The position numbers were made by a program, and so were the translations under genes. Below, in pieces: positions 35,901-48,701 of a DNA stretch of 64,000 bases. This DNA comes from Collybiopsis luxurians FD-317 M1 (lineage: Eukaryota > Basidiomycota > Agaricomycetes > Agaricales > Omphalotaceae), in assembly GCA_000827265.1 (NCBI GenBank), contig KN834841.1:1-64000 (forward strand), given 5' to 3'. Numbering within the stretch: the stretch's first letter is position 1; each line of letters begins with the position of its first letter. The notes beneath the pieces were generated by a model. The model ran no database searches. It was given only the letters and a program-made list of their open reading frames with translations, and was not told where the DNA came from.

Positions 35901-36780
35901 CATCTACTCAAGGCTTGTCAGATACATAATCATGTGAGTAAACCCAGCTAACATACCTATGACAATTTCCAAGGTGTTTCCCCAATGTTGCTTACTCCTC
36001 AACAGTCATATGGGACTCTCATTGCATAGCTGCTAATCTTGCAGAAATGCTACTCTAACTGAAGACTGATAAGTCAGGGTCACTCAAAGTCCTCCGGTAC
36101 AGTGGACTTGAACCAGCTAAAGAAGCCAGCCTCCACTGTAAAAGATGCTGGTTTGAGCTGTCGCGTGCAAATAATTGGCTTCAATTTGGTGAATAATGAG
36201 GTGCTTGGAGACTGGCACAGCAAGTAGCAATGCTAGACATCAGGTCCAGTACTTCACTTTAGCAGCTGAAGAAGACAGCCTCTCAGTATGGACACTTAGA
36301 GAAATCTGATGACACTGCAAGAAACAAAGATGTTCAGGCATACCCATTACTAGTAGATAGATGAAGAATTTACCCTTCACTAGTTGAAAGTCATTTTGCT
36401 ATTTATCAATTGATATCAGTCACAAAGACACATTTGTCCCTCCACACTTGCGAAACCAATGACCCGACAAGGTCAACTAAACAAGGAAACTGGTCAGACA
36501 ATTTGGTTACTCCTGATAGATAGATTATGAACATCCCTAGAATGGTCTTGAAATCAAGTCACTATCACTGCAAACAGAACTGTCACCTATGACTGGTAAA
36601 GAAAAAGGCTGATGTTTGGGGAAATCCAGTAGATAGCACAGAGTCAATGAGTTTCATCAAACATTCACATCTTCTATATTGAATGCCAGGTATCAAGAGT
36701 CCAGTGATCCACTTGCAGCAGCTAAAGAAGCTGGCATCTGTGAAAAGAACTTCTAGTGGTCCGTCCAGTTCAGTCTCTCA
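32950..36780 (-). repeat. Degenerate hairpin repeat array, Plavaka copy B
   Basis: The same array as 3120-6620, in the opposite direction. The core now reads AGCTGGCTAAAGAAGCCAGC on the plus strand, for example near 34100, 34695 and 36117. Unit order and the splice-like flanks are conserved between the two copies, showing that the array is an inherited part of the element. Confidence 0.7.
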
Positions 36781-36919
36781 GGATGAAAGTAGTACTAAGT
36801 CATGTGCAATAACTTATCGCTATTGTGTGAAAATCTTATCCTATCTTATCCAAATCTTATCAACATTATAGGATGAAGCCTAAGTAGGTAAAGGAGGTAG
36901 CTGGCATTACAACAAAAGG

Positions 36920-39900
36920 TTAATATATGGTATTAAATATGTACTGACTCTGGAAGTTGTTCATGATGAACTTTGTAGCCTTGTCAAGTATGGAAAACAG
37001 TCCCTGGCCCTCTTCTAATAGGCTCGCTGGCACAAGCATGCGACATTGTCAAATGTTTGTGACCGGTATAATAGTTGACTGTCGAGGGAATCCCCTGGAG
37101 TCTACCATCTTCTGCATACTATACATCATAGTTGCAGAATCAGGCTTGTCCTTGAATTTCAAATACCATTCAATGTAAGCAAGCAGTTGCCTAGGCCATG
37201 TTGGTGGTGATGGCTGGGCAAGCAGTTTGCCTCCTACTTTTTCTGGAAGGCAGAAAATGACTTGTACATGACCAACCCTGCAACCTGAGCAGCACATGTT
37301 AGCACAAAACAGAGAAGGTTATGTAGTAGTGCGAGTTTACCTGTAATGCCTGTTGACTCTGCCATCTGGTCTTCCAATACTATTACTGTGTCAAATCAGC
37401 CAATGGTAGAGCCCTTCCAACCAGGCATCGCCTTCACCATTTCTGTTACTGTCTCATTGTCAAACAGACTTGACAGTGTGATCTTTACTTGATGCCAGAC
37501 ATCCAGTGACTGGAAGAGAAGAGGAAGTTCTAATGCTTTCTTTTGGGTCTTTCAATTGGGATCAAGATTGTTAAGAAAGAGTTTCAGGACATTGACAAAC
37601 ATTGGTGCATTGTGCATGATAGTGATTTGAGCAAGGCTTTTCTTAGGTTCTGGAGCACGCTTGGCTAATCAGATGACATTCTTGAACAAGTCCACTCCTT
37701 CATCCACATCCATTGCATCCTTGCATACAATGCCTTTTGCAGCAACCACTTCATCATCATCATTCTTGTTGACAACTATTGCAGGGTCATCCACTTCAAC
37801 TGCCACATCTTCCAGTTCAGAGCCCAAGGTAGTGTCAGATGTCCACTGCATAAAAAAATTGAAGGATTCAATCTTCTCCTTTCTAGAGAGCCAGGTGACC
37901 ATCTGGGGAAAATGGTCTCTCTTGTTACTCACTTGCCAACCCTCTTTGGAAAAATCAATGTGGAGATGCTTGAATGTCTCCATATTGTAGTTGTCAGTTG
38001 TTCTGCGCAACCGAATAGACAAAGTGTAGTGTAAAAGAGAGTGGAATTTTGGAATGTTGAAGTCCACCTGGATGCCAGAAGCGAGAAACAAATCTCAGTT
38101 ATCATGCCAGGACTGGAGCGCAGTTGTCATATAACCCAAAGTTGTACCATCGTGAGAAGGATACTGTGCCAGATGAATGAAATCCAGAATACTGCAACAG
38201 GCAATGATACATTTTGGGTCAACCCTGCCAGCCAGACAAACCAGAAAGATTTTTGCAAGGCTTTTCCTTTCTGGACCACTTACCTGGCTGAGCCCAGATA
38301 TACCATTTTTAAAATGGCGGACACCAAATGCTGGAGGAAGGGAGAGGACTTGAGAATCAAACCCTTCTTCAGTCATAACAGCCTGTACCCAAGATATTAA
38401 GTGTTTGAAAACACCCTGGTACAGCTGATGCAGTACATTGGGAGTGATGATGTTGTGGATATCACATAAAGGGAAATCCGTCCAAAATGGAGTATAGTTC
38501 CTGCCAGCAATGTTGTCTTCCATAGCAAGAGAATGAACACCACTTGGACTCTTCCCATTAGATTGGGCTTTCTTGATTATTCCTAACATCCAGCTTGAAG
38601 TGTGATTCTTGCTGCGCATGGTATTACCAAGATCATTAGCTTTTTGGTGGGACTTTGGGCATGTTCCATACTTTGTGCAAGTGACCAGGCACTGCTTGGG
38701 ATAATCTGCAACATAGGCCACAAGGATGGGCCACACCAGGTGTGTTTCACCATTACCCCCAACCATTCTAACACCACCTTTTGTAGGGTGTCCCACTTCC
38801 TTGAGAGGGGCTAGAACTTCTGCCATTGAACAATGAAAAAGCTCATAATTTTGCAGTTTTAATGTTTGCTTTGAATGTCCACTTCCAGCCATCTTGTTGA
38901 CAGAAAGGTAAGCAATGAGCATGCAAGCCTGCAAGGTAGGCTTTCATTGAAATGCTTTTGGTATGTTTCTGATGGTAAGGTATACAGGATATGCTGCTTT
39001 CCCCCCAGTGAAATAAGTCAGTTGCATCTTGTCTGATGCAATTATGACAGGAGCAAGGGTAGCACCAGCTGGAAGCTGGTCCTAAGTACACCAGAGGATG
39101 AGAAAAAGTTTAAGGACCAATCAATATCCACATACTTGAGTGACAATCCACATAATACCTAACCACATCTTGTGGAAGATTTGACCATCACAAGAGCGAT
39201 CACTGTCCCAAAAAAATTTTCCTGGTTTGTAAACTAAGAAATTGGTGAATGCAGGATCCCCCCAAATCCCCTGGATTGCCTTGACCAGGTTCCTGTGATG
39301 AACAGTGAAATATTCATTAGGTCGGTCCCTGAACAACAAGTATTTTGTGAACCAGGGGCCACATTGATTGGGGATCTGGTCTACAAAATTGAACATAGAC
39401 TGGGAGTCACTGAACAAGAGTCCTAGCTGGTCTTTGAGCTGGCAAGTGTTACCAAACTGTAGGAGATATGTGAATTTACTACTGCCTCACCTGGGGGATT
39501 TTAAGGAGGCAGTTAAATACTCCTTGGATGATTTTCTCTCTAACTGCCCATTGCAATACCTCCCAGTCAAGGCAGGACAAGAACAGTTTATAGCTTTCAT
39601 CAGCCAAGTGTGTATTTTTAGCAAAGAGTTTCTGCCAGTGCTTGTGTTGGTTAGGCTCTGGCTGTGAGTTATAGACTTTCCTGGCAGTTTCATTCCAATT
39701 GACAACATGTTCTTCTGGGGCATCATAAAGTTGGCGAGTAGCTGAAGAAGATGGTCCATCTTCATGACCAGGAGGAATATCTGGTAAATTGGGAAAATCG
39801 GCCCAAAGCTGAGTGAGATCTGTTTCATGCATCAGGCCAAGGTCCTTCTTGATGGAATCCATGTCTTCTTCAACCAAATCTACCTCGCTATCTCTATCAG

Positions 39901-40243
39901 AAATGGTTAACAGATCAGCACCAGTTTCATCCAGAACTGGATTGGAATATGAAGTCAGAGTGTCGACAGCATGATTGTTGTCAAAGCCATTGTTGCCAAT
40001 GACAATACTTGGAAAAGAGGGACAGGCTTGAGATGAGACTGAGGGTATTGAAAAATGTAATGAGGCCTGAGCCTGAATGGGAGCTGCAGCAGCATCAAAG
40101 TTTAAAGAGGCATATTGATTTTTGAAATATGACTGATGGGCAGGGTGGTGAGTCAGCATGATATGTTTTTGAAGGTCAAAGCTGGTAGTAAAGGACAATG
40201 TACATGTCTCAATAGCACAGGGGAAATTGCGGGAACCAGGCAT
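36920..40243 (-). pseudogene. Plavaka transposase pseudogene, copy B
   Basis: Same protein as at 340-2954 but with its N-terminus. The start ATG at 40243 gives MPGSRNFPCAIETC and a C2H2 finger (C-x4-C-x12-H-x4-H, roughly residues 8-31), a Ser/Asp-rich linker, then the region lost from copy A. The next long open part (38934-38095) runs through HQLYQGVFKHLISW to QSWHDN. At the codon that is TGA in copy A this copy has CAA (38644-38646). A TGA after QSWHDN (near 38095) and others after KNVI and near 37550 break it. Asn replaces the usual Asp in TPNVLHQL (38437-38439). Introns correspond to those in copy A. The stop TAA is at 36920-36922. Inactive as it stands. Confidence 0.85.
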
Positions 40244-40689
40244 CCTGAAAGTAAAATGTGTACAAACAAGGTTTGGGACCCTAGGGATACAAAGAGCAAC
40301 TTTGAACAAGAAGGCAACTAAAGTTTCATAAATGTAGATTTAAATGCACTGTATAAGAATGAAATTGACTGATTGCAATAGTCATTGATACAGAAGCTGA
40401 GGATAGAGTACCAGACAAGTGCCCAACATGACAAAAACTGAACATGTTCCAAAGATTGGGTTACTCACATATAGATTATCAAGATACATAAAACTACATC
40501 ACCATCCATCAAGAAAGATTGGCAGAGTAAAAAGACCAATGGTTATGCTCAGCATTTACATGCTGCGTGTGCTCTGGGTAGCAAGTTGTGTAGTGAGTTT
40601 GCAGAAGGCAAGTGATGGAAGGAGTTTCATCAGCTGGATGGCACCTACTGTGATTTGGTTAAAAAGGTCATCACCGAGAGATTGATACA

Positions 40690-41647
40690 CTGCATTTGTG
40701 CCTTGAGCAGTGACACATGTGGAAGATTCACTTCAGTTTGGTGCATAACGCACAGGACCAGAGCAGTGAGTAGAAATAGCAAAGCATCAAGGACAAAGTG
40801 TGCTATCATGGATGGGAGATATCAGCTTCGATAAGGTGGTTGTTGAATACTTGTGCAGGTCAAGACCAGACCAGTGTCCCACCTGAAGCAGTGTCTGGAC
40901 ATTTAGGGAAATCCAGTGAGATTGCAAGAAACAAAAGTGCTTGAGCACATTCATTACTAATATACCTGTGTGGAATGAAACCTCAGACAATCTCAAAGCC
41001 ATCTTCTATTCATCCACATCACTTAGAGTGACAAGTTTGTCCCTCAACACTTTTGAGCTCGGTGGGCAAAGCAGCTGAAAAAGCCAGCCTCTCAAGATCA
41101 GGATATAAGACATTCACATACTCAACAGTGAATACAAGCTACAAAAAGACAGTCAGAAACATGAATGACAAGTACATGGTTCAAGTTCTTACCTCTGCTG
41201 GTTGCAATATCATTTCATCTTCCTGGGCTGCTAGGGCCCAAGGAAGTTCTAAGTCTTGCTGTTCACTCACAAGAAGTGACTTGAGCCAGCTAAAGAAGCC
41301 AACCTTTATCAATCAAAGTATACAGACACCAGTTGAGTGTGTGTTCATGCCTCAAACTGTCGCACACAAGAGATTTGGACAATAACATGGCTGTTAAAGA
41401 CTTGGGCAGTGAGAAGCAATACCAGACATCAAGCCCAATATCCCTCCACATGAAGTAGTTGAACAAGCCAGCCTCTTGGTAAGGAAGGTTAAGAAAATCT
41501 GCTGAGACTGTAAGAAACAAAAGTGTTCAGGTATATTCAATGCTGTTGTATTGATGTAGAATTTACCTTGACAATCTAGAAACTACCTTTCCATTCATCT
41601 ACATTGTGCTTGCAATGACAAGTTCATCCCTTGGCACTTTCCAAGTT
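40690..41647 (-). repeat. Third block of Plavaka-type hairpin repeats
   Basis: Contains AGCCAGCTAAAGAAGCCAAC near 41285, AAAAAGCCAGCCTCTCAAGA near 41078 and the same spacer phrases as the array in copy B, in the same orientation. Either the 5' subterminal array of copy B or part of a third insertion. It ends abruptly at gypsy gag sequence (41648). The stretch 40331-40689 before it shows nothing I recognise. Confidence 0.6.
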
Positions 41648-44275
41648 CAATGTGAATCCTGCAGCCTGAGAAGCAGTTTCCACAACTACTGGTGGTGAGA
41701 CATGCACTGTTTGTTGAACTGCAGGCTGTTGAAGGGGGACTTCTGTGGTTCTCAGTGGTTGGGGAATCTGGCAACTCAATTCCCTAGTGAAAGGATTAAC
41801 CACTTTCCCTATACCCATTACATTTCGTAGGGGGGTGAATTCTTTTTTCTCTAGTGGGGGCATTGGGTGATGAGTCTTGAGAGCTGAAGGGCAAAGCTGG
41901 TCTTCAGAAAATGAGAGATCCCAGTCATCTCAACTGCTCACAAAGTTAAATCCTTCATTCTCAAATTCATTCCTTTCCCCCAAAGGTGGGGCATATGCCA
42001 TATTTCACCATTTTACCTGACCTGGTCCCAATGTCTCCCATTGGTTTTGCTGTTCACCAACTCAGGCTGTGGTTCCAGGATCTGAATATTGAGACAAGAA
42101 AGGAATTCCTGGTCTGGTGGTATTTGGGGAATTCACCAAACTCCTGGCATTCCAACCAGGTCCTTCCAACCAATTATTCTCATGGAAAGCTTTGGGTGTT
42201 TCTCTCCTATGGTATGTTGGACTGTCAGTCCTGAATTCCAAATGATTCGGCCATAATGAGCATCCCAAATCAGGCTCTGTCACTGTTTGTTCAGGATATT
42301 GGCCCACAGGGTGAGTTTCATTAGCAAAATGAGTCATCAATATGGCATACTTGTCTCGAGCAGCCCATCTTTCCAATTGTAGAGCTGCATTGAGAGGAAT
42401 TTCATATCCAATATGTACTTTTGAGGTTCCAGCTTGCAAATGTTCTGCTCTGGGAGAGAAAATCTCCTGCTTGGTTTGGGTTTTGAGACTCATATGAGGA
42501 TCCCCTGTGGTCATAGCAGCTTCTGGCTCATCTGTTACTGGTTCCATCTGGGCTCTTATTACCCATGAGCCTCCCACATCCCCATGGATTCTCTTCTTGT
42601 ACTGCTTTGCTAGGCAAATATCCTTGTCTTGAGGATTTATTGCACTCATCAGCATGTCACTGGCATTTTGCAATGCCAAATGTCTCGCAGTTCTTTCTGA
42701 AAAGAACTCATTCTCCTCCTTTCAAGCCTTTCCTGAGGAAGGTTTGAGTTTCCAAACCCTGTTGGCTGTCCTCACCTGGTGTTCACTCCTTTCTTTGGGT
42801 ACTATTAGTAGCCTGCAGTCCAGATCAGTGGGTGGAAGTCATCTTGACTCTTCCAGATCCTCATAATTTGGAGTAGTAGTATTTCCCATAGATCTGCAGT
42901 ACTCCTTTGCCACCTGGGCTATTTTCTGCTGGTCCCAAAATTGACTGGTATAACTGTAACCCCCAATAAGGTTGTCTGCTCTTGCAGACTGTCCTTGTTC
43001 CACTTTATCTAGTAATGATAATGTAGGAGAGTTTAGCATTTTCCTCTTTTTATTATCCACTATTGTATTGAGCGGAAAATCAATTTGAGATCTTTGTATT
43101 GACTTGAGATGCCTCATGGTGGCCTCATTTACCATTTCCATTTGTTTAGGATCCATAATCAGCTGTGATAGCCATAGGGCTCCCTTGTATACTTCTTTCA
43201 ACTGGAATATTTTATTATTTATCCCATTAGGTAGCTGGGAAGGTCATTGCATTAAATGTTTCCAAAAATAGGCAGCTAGTACCCAGAAATTGTCCTTCAT
43301 CTCTGGGTCTTGACCATTAATAATTTGAATATAGTGTCGCATTGCCTTTATTAATTTGAAATGTGTGCATTGATTGATTTGAAGTAGATCAACCAATTGA
43401 TGTGTTAATTCTGTCAACAGTATGACACAAACATTCAGGTAGGGAGGAGACATTAAGGAACTCTCACAGTTCCAACTCGTCATTGGAGGAGCAGGTAACA
43501 GACTGCTTTGCTCCAGTGACAAGACAGTTCTTCTACCTATATTGGGGACTGGACTCAACAGTCCCTGAGCCTGTATCGAGTTGCTTTCTACTATTGGAGT
43601 AGACCATTTTAATTTGAACAGAGACTGTGGGCCCCTTAATGAGAGTGGACCCGATGGGTATAACCCCCAACTCATCTCCCATTCTGATTGTTGCAATGCA
43701 AATTTAGATTCTTCTTCTCTTGGTGTGAGAGGAAGTGGACATCTGATATGTTCTAATGGGGAGATGACCTTGTGTCTTGCTCCTATAGATGTATATCATG
43801 TCATCAGAGATATACCAATATCTTCATAATAATCCTTGTTCTCAGGATGAGTTGGTGTGTGGAAGGGGCATGTTGAGCTGACTCCCACACTAAAGCCTCA
43901 AGGATCTTCCAGGGAACAAGTTAATTCTGATAAATGAATTGTTTCTTGTTCCCTTCCCTTTTTGGATGTTATTGGGGCACTTTGTGTTGGCCTCATGACT
44001 AGCCTTGAGTCAGCTCTAGCTGCCATATGATATGGCTGGTCTCACTGGGAGTGATTCGAAGCATATAGTGTCAAGACCAGGTGTCCCAGAACATGAGGAG
44101 ACCCATGTTCAACAGGATTTTCCAGGTCAAATGGGTCTCTATCATTATGTTCCAAAATTTTCCCCATTCTTGAGGGGATAGCATCTCTTGCAGGTGCTGA
44201 TGAAACTGAACAGTCATCCAGTGTAGGAGCTCCATGTCACTCATCTCTTCTCTGGAACCTTGTAGCTCTTGCTGC
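41648..44275 (-). pseudogene. Gypsy gag relic (older element)
   Basis: Colinear with about 58490-61225 of the main element and in the same orientation. Frames at 43696-43244, 43201-42839 and 42679-42062 match its N-terminal gag extension, for example KDNFWVLAAYF and EIPLNAALQLERWA. Many CpG sites of the main copy are TG or CA here (GTCGAG to GTTGAG and the like). It keeps CGA where the main copy has TGA (the TPL-Arg-NV codon near 41830) and lacks the 115-base duplication. Both ends are truncated: at 41648 against Plavaka-type repeats and at 44275 against an LTR fragment. Confidence 0.85.
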
Positions 44276-44743
44276 TTAAGACAGTATTAACAAGGGTTGA
44301 CTTGGAAGGTTCATGACTCAGTGTCCATTTACCCTACAAGATGGAATATTCAAAATGCTACAACAGTTGAATAGTCTTGTTGATCAGTTCAACAAGCAAG
44401 AGGTAGATAAGCCAGTGACTCAGTGTCAATGGGTTTTGCTCGACTCAGTGTTAAGCAGAATAATATTAGAAAACTAGTGAACAAGAGAATAGAAACAACA
44501 CAGGTCAAGATAGTTCAGGTAATAACAGCATTATTGCAAGAGATGTAGGTATGAGGCTTTTATACTCCTGTGGAAAGACATGAGGCATTGTGGGTATGAG
44601 ACAGTAGAAGCAATCAATTGGTTTGCCTTGCGGTACATGTAATGAGACTCAACTGTATGGGACCAAATGATACATCAGTTATCAAGGGGTATGGTAAGTG
44701 GATGGGTTACAAAGAGTGAAGAAAATGAATTGGGGGCATAACA
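44276..44743 (-). repeat. Gypsy LTR fragment (outer part of a 5' LTR)
   Basis: Corresponds to LTR bases from about 232 to the end, finishing GGGGGCATAACA at 44743. Its U3 half matches 31861-32440, not the main element. The inner 231 bases are missing; the fragment joins gag directly. Confidence 0.85.
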
Positions 44744-47700
44744 CTTTGATGGAAGAAAAATCCAAACTTCCTGAGATGGCACTGGAAAAATCTCTGTAGT
44801 CACTGGGAGTGAATTTGAGATGAATCTGAGTATCAATGTGCTCAACCTCAGTGGAAAGGTCAGGTACAAAAAAAACTTTACACTGGAAGTTCCATTATAA
44901 AAGAACCTGTGATACAAATAATCATTGACAATGCCATGGATGTCAAAAAATAAATGAATGTACTGAGTCAGGTTGACCACAGTGTGCAGGTAAAATTACT
45001 TGGGGCTCTTTTGCACCCAAGGTACCTATCAGAATCCACACTGTATGAATGGATGTGAGATTTATTGCACTGGACATACTGTGTCTGACAATTTACTGGA
45101 TTCCAAAGTAAATTGAGTGACAACCACCTTTACAGGGAGCAGCTGAAACTCAGAAATCTCTTTGGCTGATGATTCAAAGTGGCCAGCCATGAAGGCAGAT
45201 GAAGAAGAATAAACTACTTCTCTACATATAGACAGTTCCCAGTCAGAAACCTCCAAGAGGTCATCTGGGAATTCATTGTCATTATCAGAAACATTTGAGT
45301 CAGCATTTGATATAGCATCTTCTGGCAGTGGCAAATGCTCAGTATTTAGAGGGATCCAGGTTGGAAGGATCTGCTATGGAGGATAAATAATGACAAAATC
45401 CAAGGCATCAGACATGTCATCCATGGCTAGTAGTGTCTGGAGTGGAATTGTGGTAATGAGAGGCTCTGTGTTACAAGAGTAGGCCAAGTTCAAATGTATT
45501 CAATAGCCATTGAATGCCATCATTTATATCTGGCCTTAAAACAAAGGTGCTTATTTTAAAAGCTAGGGAGTGGCATGAAAGAGAAATTTGGCACTCATTA
45601 TGATGTCAAAATTCATTGAAACAATTGAGCATCAGCTCTGGGAATTGTCAAATAAAGATGCATGCTCATAGAGAGATAACCTGTGTACTCCCATTTATCT
45701 ATTATTTGACGTGTAAATGTATGTAGGAGCTCAGGAAATTGAAGAGAGGGGAAGAGGACATTTCTAAATTTTACACCTATAACCATGATCAGTGTCAAAC
45801 TTTGAACATATGGAGTTTGAAATTGTCAATAACTTACATTTTCTTCTTGCACTGGATCCTCATCCTGAGCCAACTACATAGGAGATTGGGCTTCAGCTTG
45901 TGACATCCTGGAACTCTCATTGGCATTGCCTCTATTGCAAAAAGGGTTCAAACTTGCACTAGTGCCCCACCTATTGTAACTCAGATCAGGTACATATTCT
46001 TGGGGCAGAGGTGGCAGAGGACCAGAAGGGGCAGCAGGACCAGAAGTGGTGCCAGGGTTTGAATGTGAGGGCTCCACATGAAGATGCTTATTGGGATGTT
46101 TATCAATAGGGGAGTGCTCATCATGGTATAAATTGAATGGTCACTTCACTGGCCTAAAATTATATTCAAGTACAACACACTAAATGAAGTGTAGCAAGCT
46201 TTTCTTTGGGGGGGCTGGGTACTGGCTACAGCCTGGCCAGTGGTTGAAGAAGAGCTTGTTGCTGCAGGGTTTGTCATCACTCAAGTATCAAAGCCAGCTT
46301 GATGGGGTTGCAGTGTACTAATAGGTTGAAGTTGTGTCAAAGGTGTAACTGGGCAAGGATTGCCTGAAGCAATAGCTGAATGGGAGCTGGCAGCTGGAGT
46401 TGTAGCCACAGCTGGAACATGCCTGATGCATTAGAATTAGCTATCATTAATTACAAGACACAGCTTGAATTGCTCACCTTAGCATCCCAGCAGGATGAAT
46501 GTCAGGGTGGGATGGCCTAGTTATATTGCAATTTGCATTGTTTGCAGAAAGGGGAACACATACCCTTCAAGCTGGTGAATATAATGACCAACAACAGAGA
46601 GTGAGCTACCACATAAGATATTACAAATCACTCTTCTGAAACAAAGAAAACACTAATGACACACTTTGGCCCTTTGGCTAAAAGGGTGTATTCTACTCCA
46701 CACTGGAGAATGATGTTAATCTTTGCATGCTCGTGCTGAAATATGAAGGTAAATTTGAGTGTAATTTGAAAAAGGAGGCTGATACCAAGGGAGATCGGAG
46801 AGACGTAATTGTGAAAGAGGTGCCTTGCATCAATATAGAAAAAAAAGTTTCTGAGTGGGATTCAGATTGCTCTTGAACCATTACATTGGTGAGGCACAAT
46901 GTCAATGCCAGGGTTATTGTTCTGTGGCCTTGCCCAGAGATAATTGTGCTGCTTGACATGCATCCAGTTTAGTCATTAGATCCAGCAGGTAAAGAGATCT
47001 ACTCACAAGAATGAGTAAGAAATAGGCATGATGTTGAGAGGAGTAGGTATGAAAGAGAAAGGCAGAACTATATCAAATAGTCCTTTATTGAGCAATGTGC
47101 ACCATGTTCTGGTCTCCTACAACCTTAGTTTGGACAGATTGCTTTGAGAGCAAGGTTCAGTATTTGAAGCTGGAGCAGAGGTTGATGCAGAGGTCTCAAG
47201 GGACTCTGATTGATGCAATTCCTCCTTGGTTAGGAGATCATCCCACTTGTTGGTCCAATTGATCTTTGCATTGTCAGATGCTTCTGCAGCTACATTGTCT
47301 ATAAAGTGGAAAGTTTTCTGTCATTTCAAGGATCTGCCAGAGCCACAGTGACTGTCTTCAGATGAGATGGACATACAGAGAAAGGGACTAGGTTTGAAAA
47401 TACTGTCAATGTTGTCAATGCTCTTTGGCCATTTCTTCACCTTGCAAATCTTCTTCTTCTTAAATTCTGGAGGTCCTTCAGACCATTCAAGTATGCTCAA
47501 AGCATGAAAAATAACATGTACACTATAGAGGACAATGAGGAATGAGGACTCACCTATGCAGAAATTGATAATGGAAGTTGAGATCAAGGATGAAAAGCTG
47601 TGCACAAGTGATGTGGGTGGGGCCTAGTCCCACCAAACCTTCAAGCTTGCTCATTGTATCTTCTGACCTCATTATGAGCAAGCTTGAGGGTTTGGAGGGA

Positions 47701-47809
47701 CTAGAGCCTGCCCACATTGCTTGCTCTCATTTTCACTACACTACACACTATCACTCCTTGTCCTTGTAACAAACAATGAAGGCTTTGCTTTGTCAAAATT
47801 TGGCCATAC
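44744..47809. other. Decayed DNA with unrecognised minus-strand frames
   Basis: Frames on the minus strand suggest one decayed gene or element: 44675-44980 (includes TQYIHLFFDIHGIVNDYLYH), 45062-45334 (acidic, DLLEVSDWELSICREVVYSS), 45874-46077 (Pro/Gly-rich), 46693-46959 and 47321-47605. None matches a family I can name. The segment 45850-46150 is shared with 27830-28110. CpG-poor. Confidence 0.35.
45850..46150. repeat. Diverged repeat shared with 27830-28110
   Basis: Second copy of the family described at 27830-28110. Here the minus-strand Pro-rich frame stays open for 67 codons (45874-46077). Confidence 0.6.
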
Positions 47810-48505
47810 TGTTAGGACCTTTACTACCTTTGTTGTTAGAAGCTTGTAGCAGGTTCAGTGAGTAGAAAGTAATTTATTATACCACAGCCGAGACAGAGTA
47901 TGCGATGGGGAGTTGCTACATACGACAAGTGGTTGAGTCCTGTACGGTTTGAGTATTTGATATAGAGGAATGATCCTCAAGTGTTGAATAACAATTCCAG
48001 TAGCTCAGTGCGACTAGAGATTGTATATCAAAAGGACTTGTTAAGATGGTATTAACGAGGGTTGACTTGGAAGGTTTGTGACTTGGTGTCCGTTTACCCT
48101 ACGAGACAGAATATTTGAGAGGCTACAGCAGTCGAATAGTCTTGTCGATCGGTTCGACAAGTGAGAAGTGGATATGCCAGTGACTCAGTGTCAATGGGGT
48201 TTGCTCGACTCAGTGTTAAGCAGAATAATATTATAGACTAGTGAACAAGAGAACAGAAACAACACAGATCAAGATAGTTCAGGTAATAACAGCATTATCG
48301 TGAGAGATGTAGGTACAAGGCTTTTATACTCTGCGGGCCAACATGTGGTCTTGTGAAATAGAAGTTTGGAATGAGCAACCGGTTAGTTCACCTCGCAAAA
48401 TGCGTGTTGGATTTGGAGAGCCGAATTGATTGGTAAGACTATTATCGAGTCGTGGGGTGAGTGTACTGGTTGGAAAGAGCAGAAAAAATAGTGTAGGGCA
48501 TAACA
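47810..48505 (-). repeat. Complete 3' LTR, 696 bp
   Basis: Begins TGTTAGGACC at 47810 and ends GGGCATAACA at 48505, an inverted TGTTA/TAACA terminus. Bordered inside by the polypurine tract. The flanking five bases outside are CATAC; the partner site is lost with the 5' LTR end. Confidence 0.92.
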
Positions 48506-48516
48506 TTACCCCCCCC
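48506..48516 (-). other. Polypurine tract
   Basis: Minus strand GGGGGGGGTAA directly before the 3' LTR, the expected plus-strand DNA primer of an LTR retrotransposon. Also present at the older relic (32441 onward). Confidence 0.8.
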
Positions 48517-48701
48517 AAGGGCCTTGAGCCCTCAAAAGGATGCGTAGCTTTTGATGCGACACAGTGTTGTGACTGCCGCACCGTCAGATTGAGTTTCGAT
48601 GTGCTGGCTGCCAGATTTCAATTGAAAACTCTAAGTCCGAAGGCCTTATAAAGCTGGCACTCTGGGTTTTTGAGTCAATTTCCTCTCTTTCTCTTACCAC
48701 T

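Larger units (their letters stand above)
32570..40330 (-). mobile_element. Plavaka DNA transposon, copy B (inverted relative to copy A)
   Basis: The more complete copy. On the minus strand it holds the transposase with an N-terminal C2H2 finger (40243-36920), the repeat array (about 36780-32950) and the GGTTACC-rich end with a terminal CAGAGAAAATAG...CTGAGC. The far (right) end is unclear: another block of the same repeats continues at 40690-41647 and may be the 5' subterminal region of this copy. The flanks on both sides are gypsy sequence of one orientation. Confidence 0.8.
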
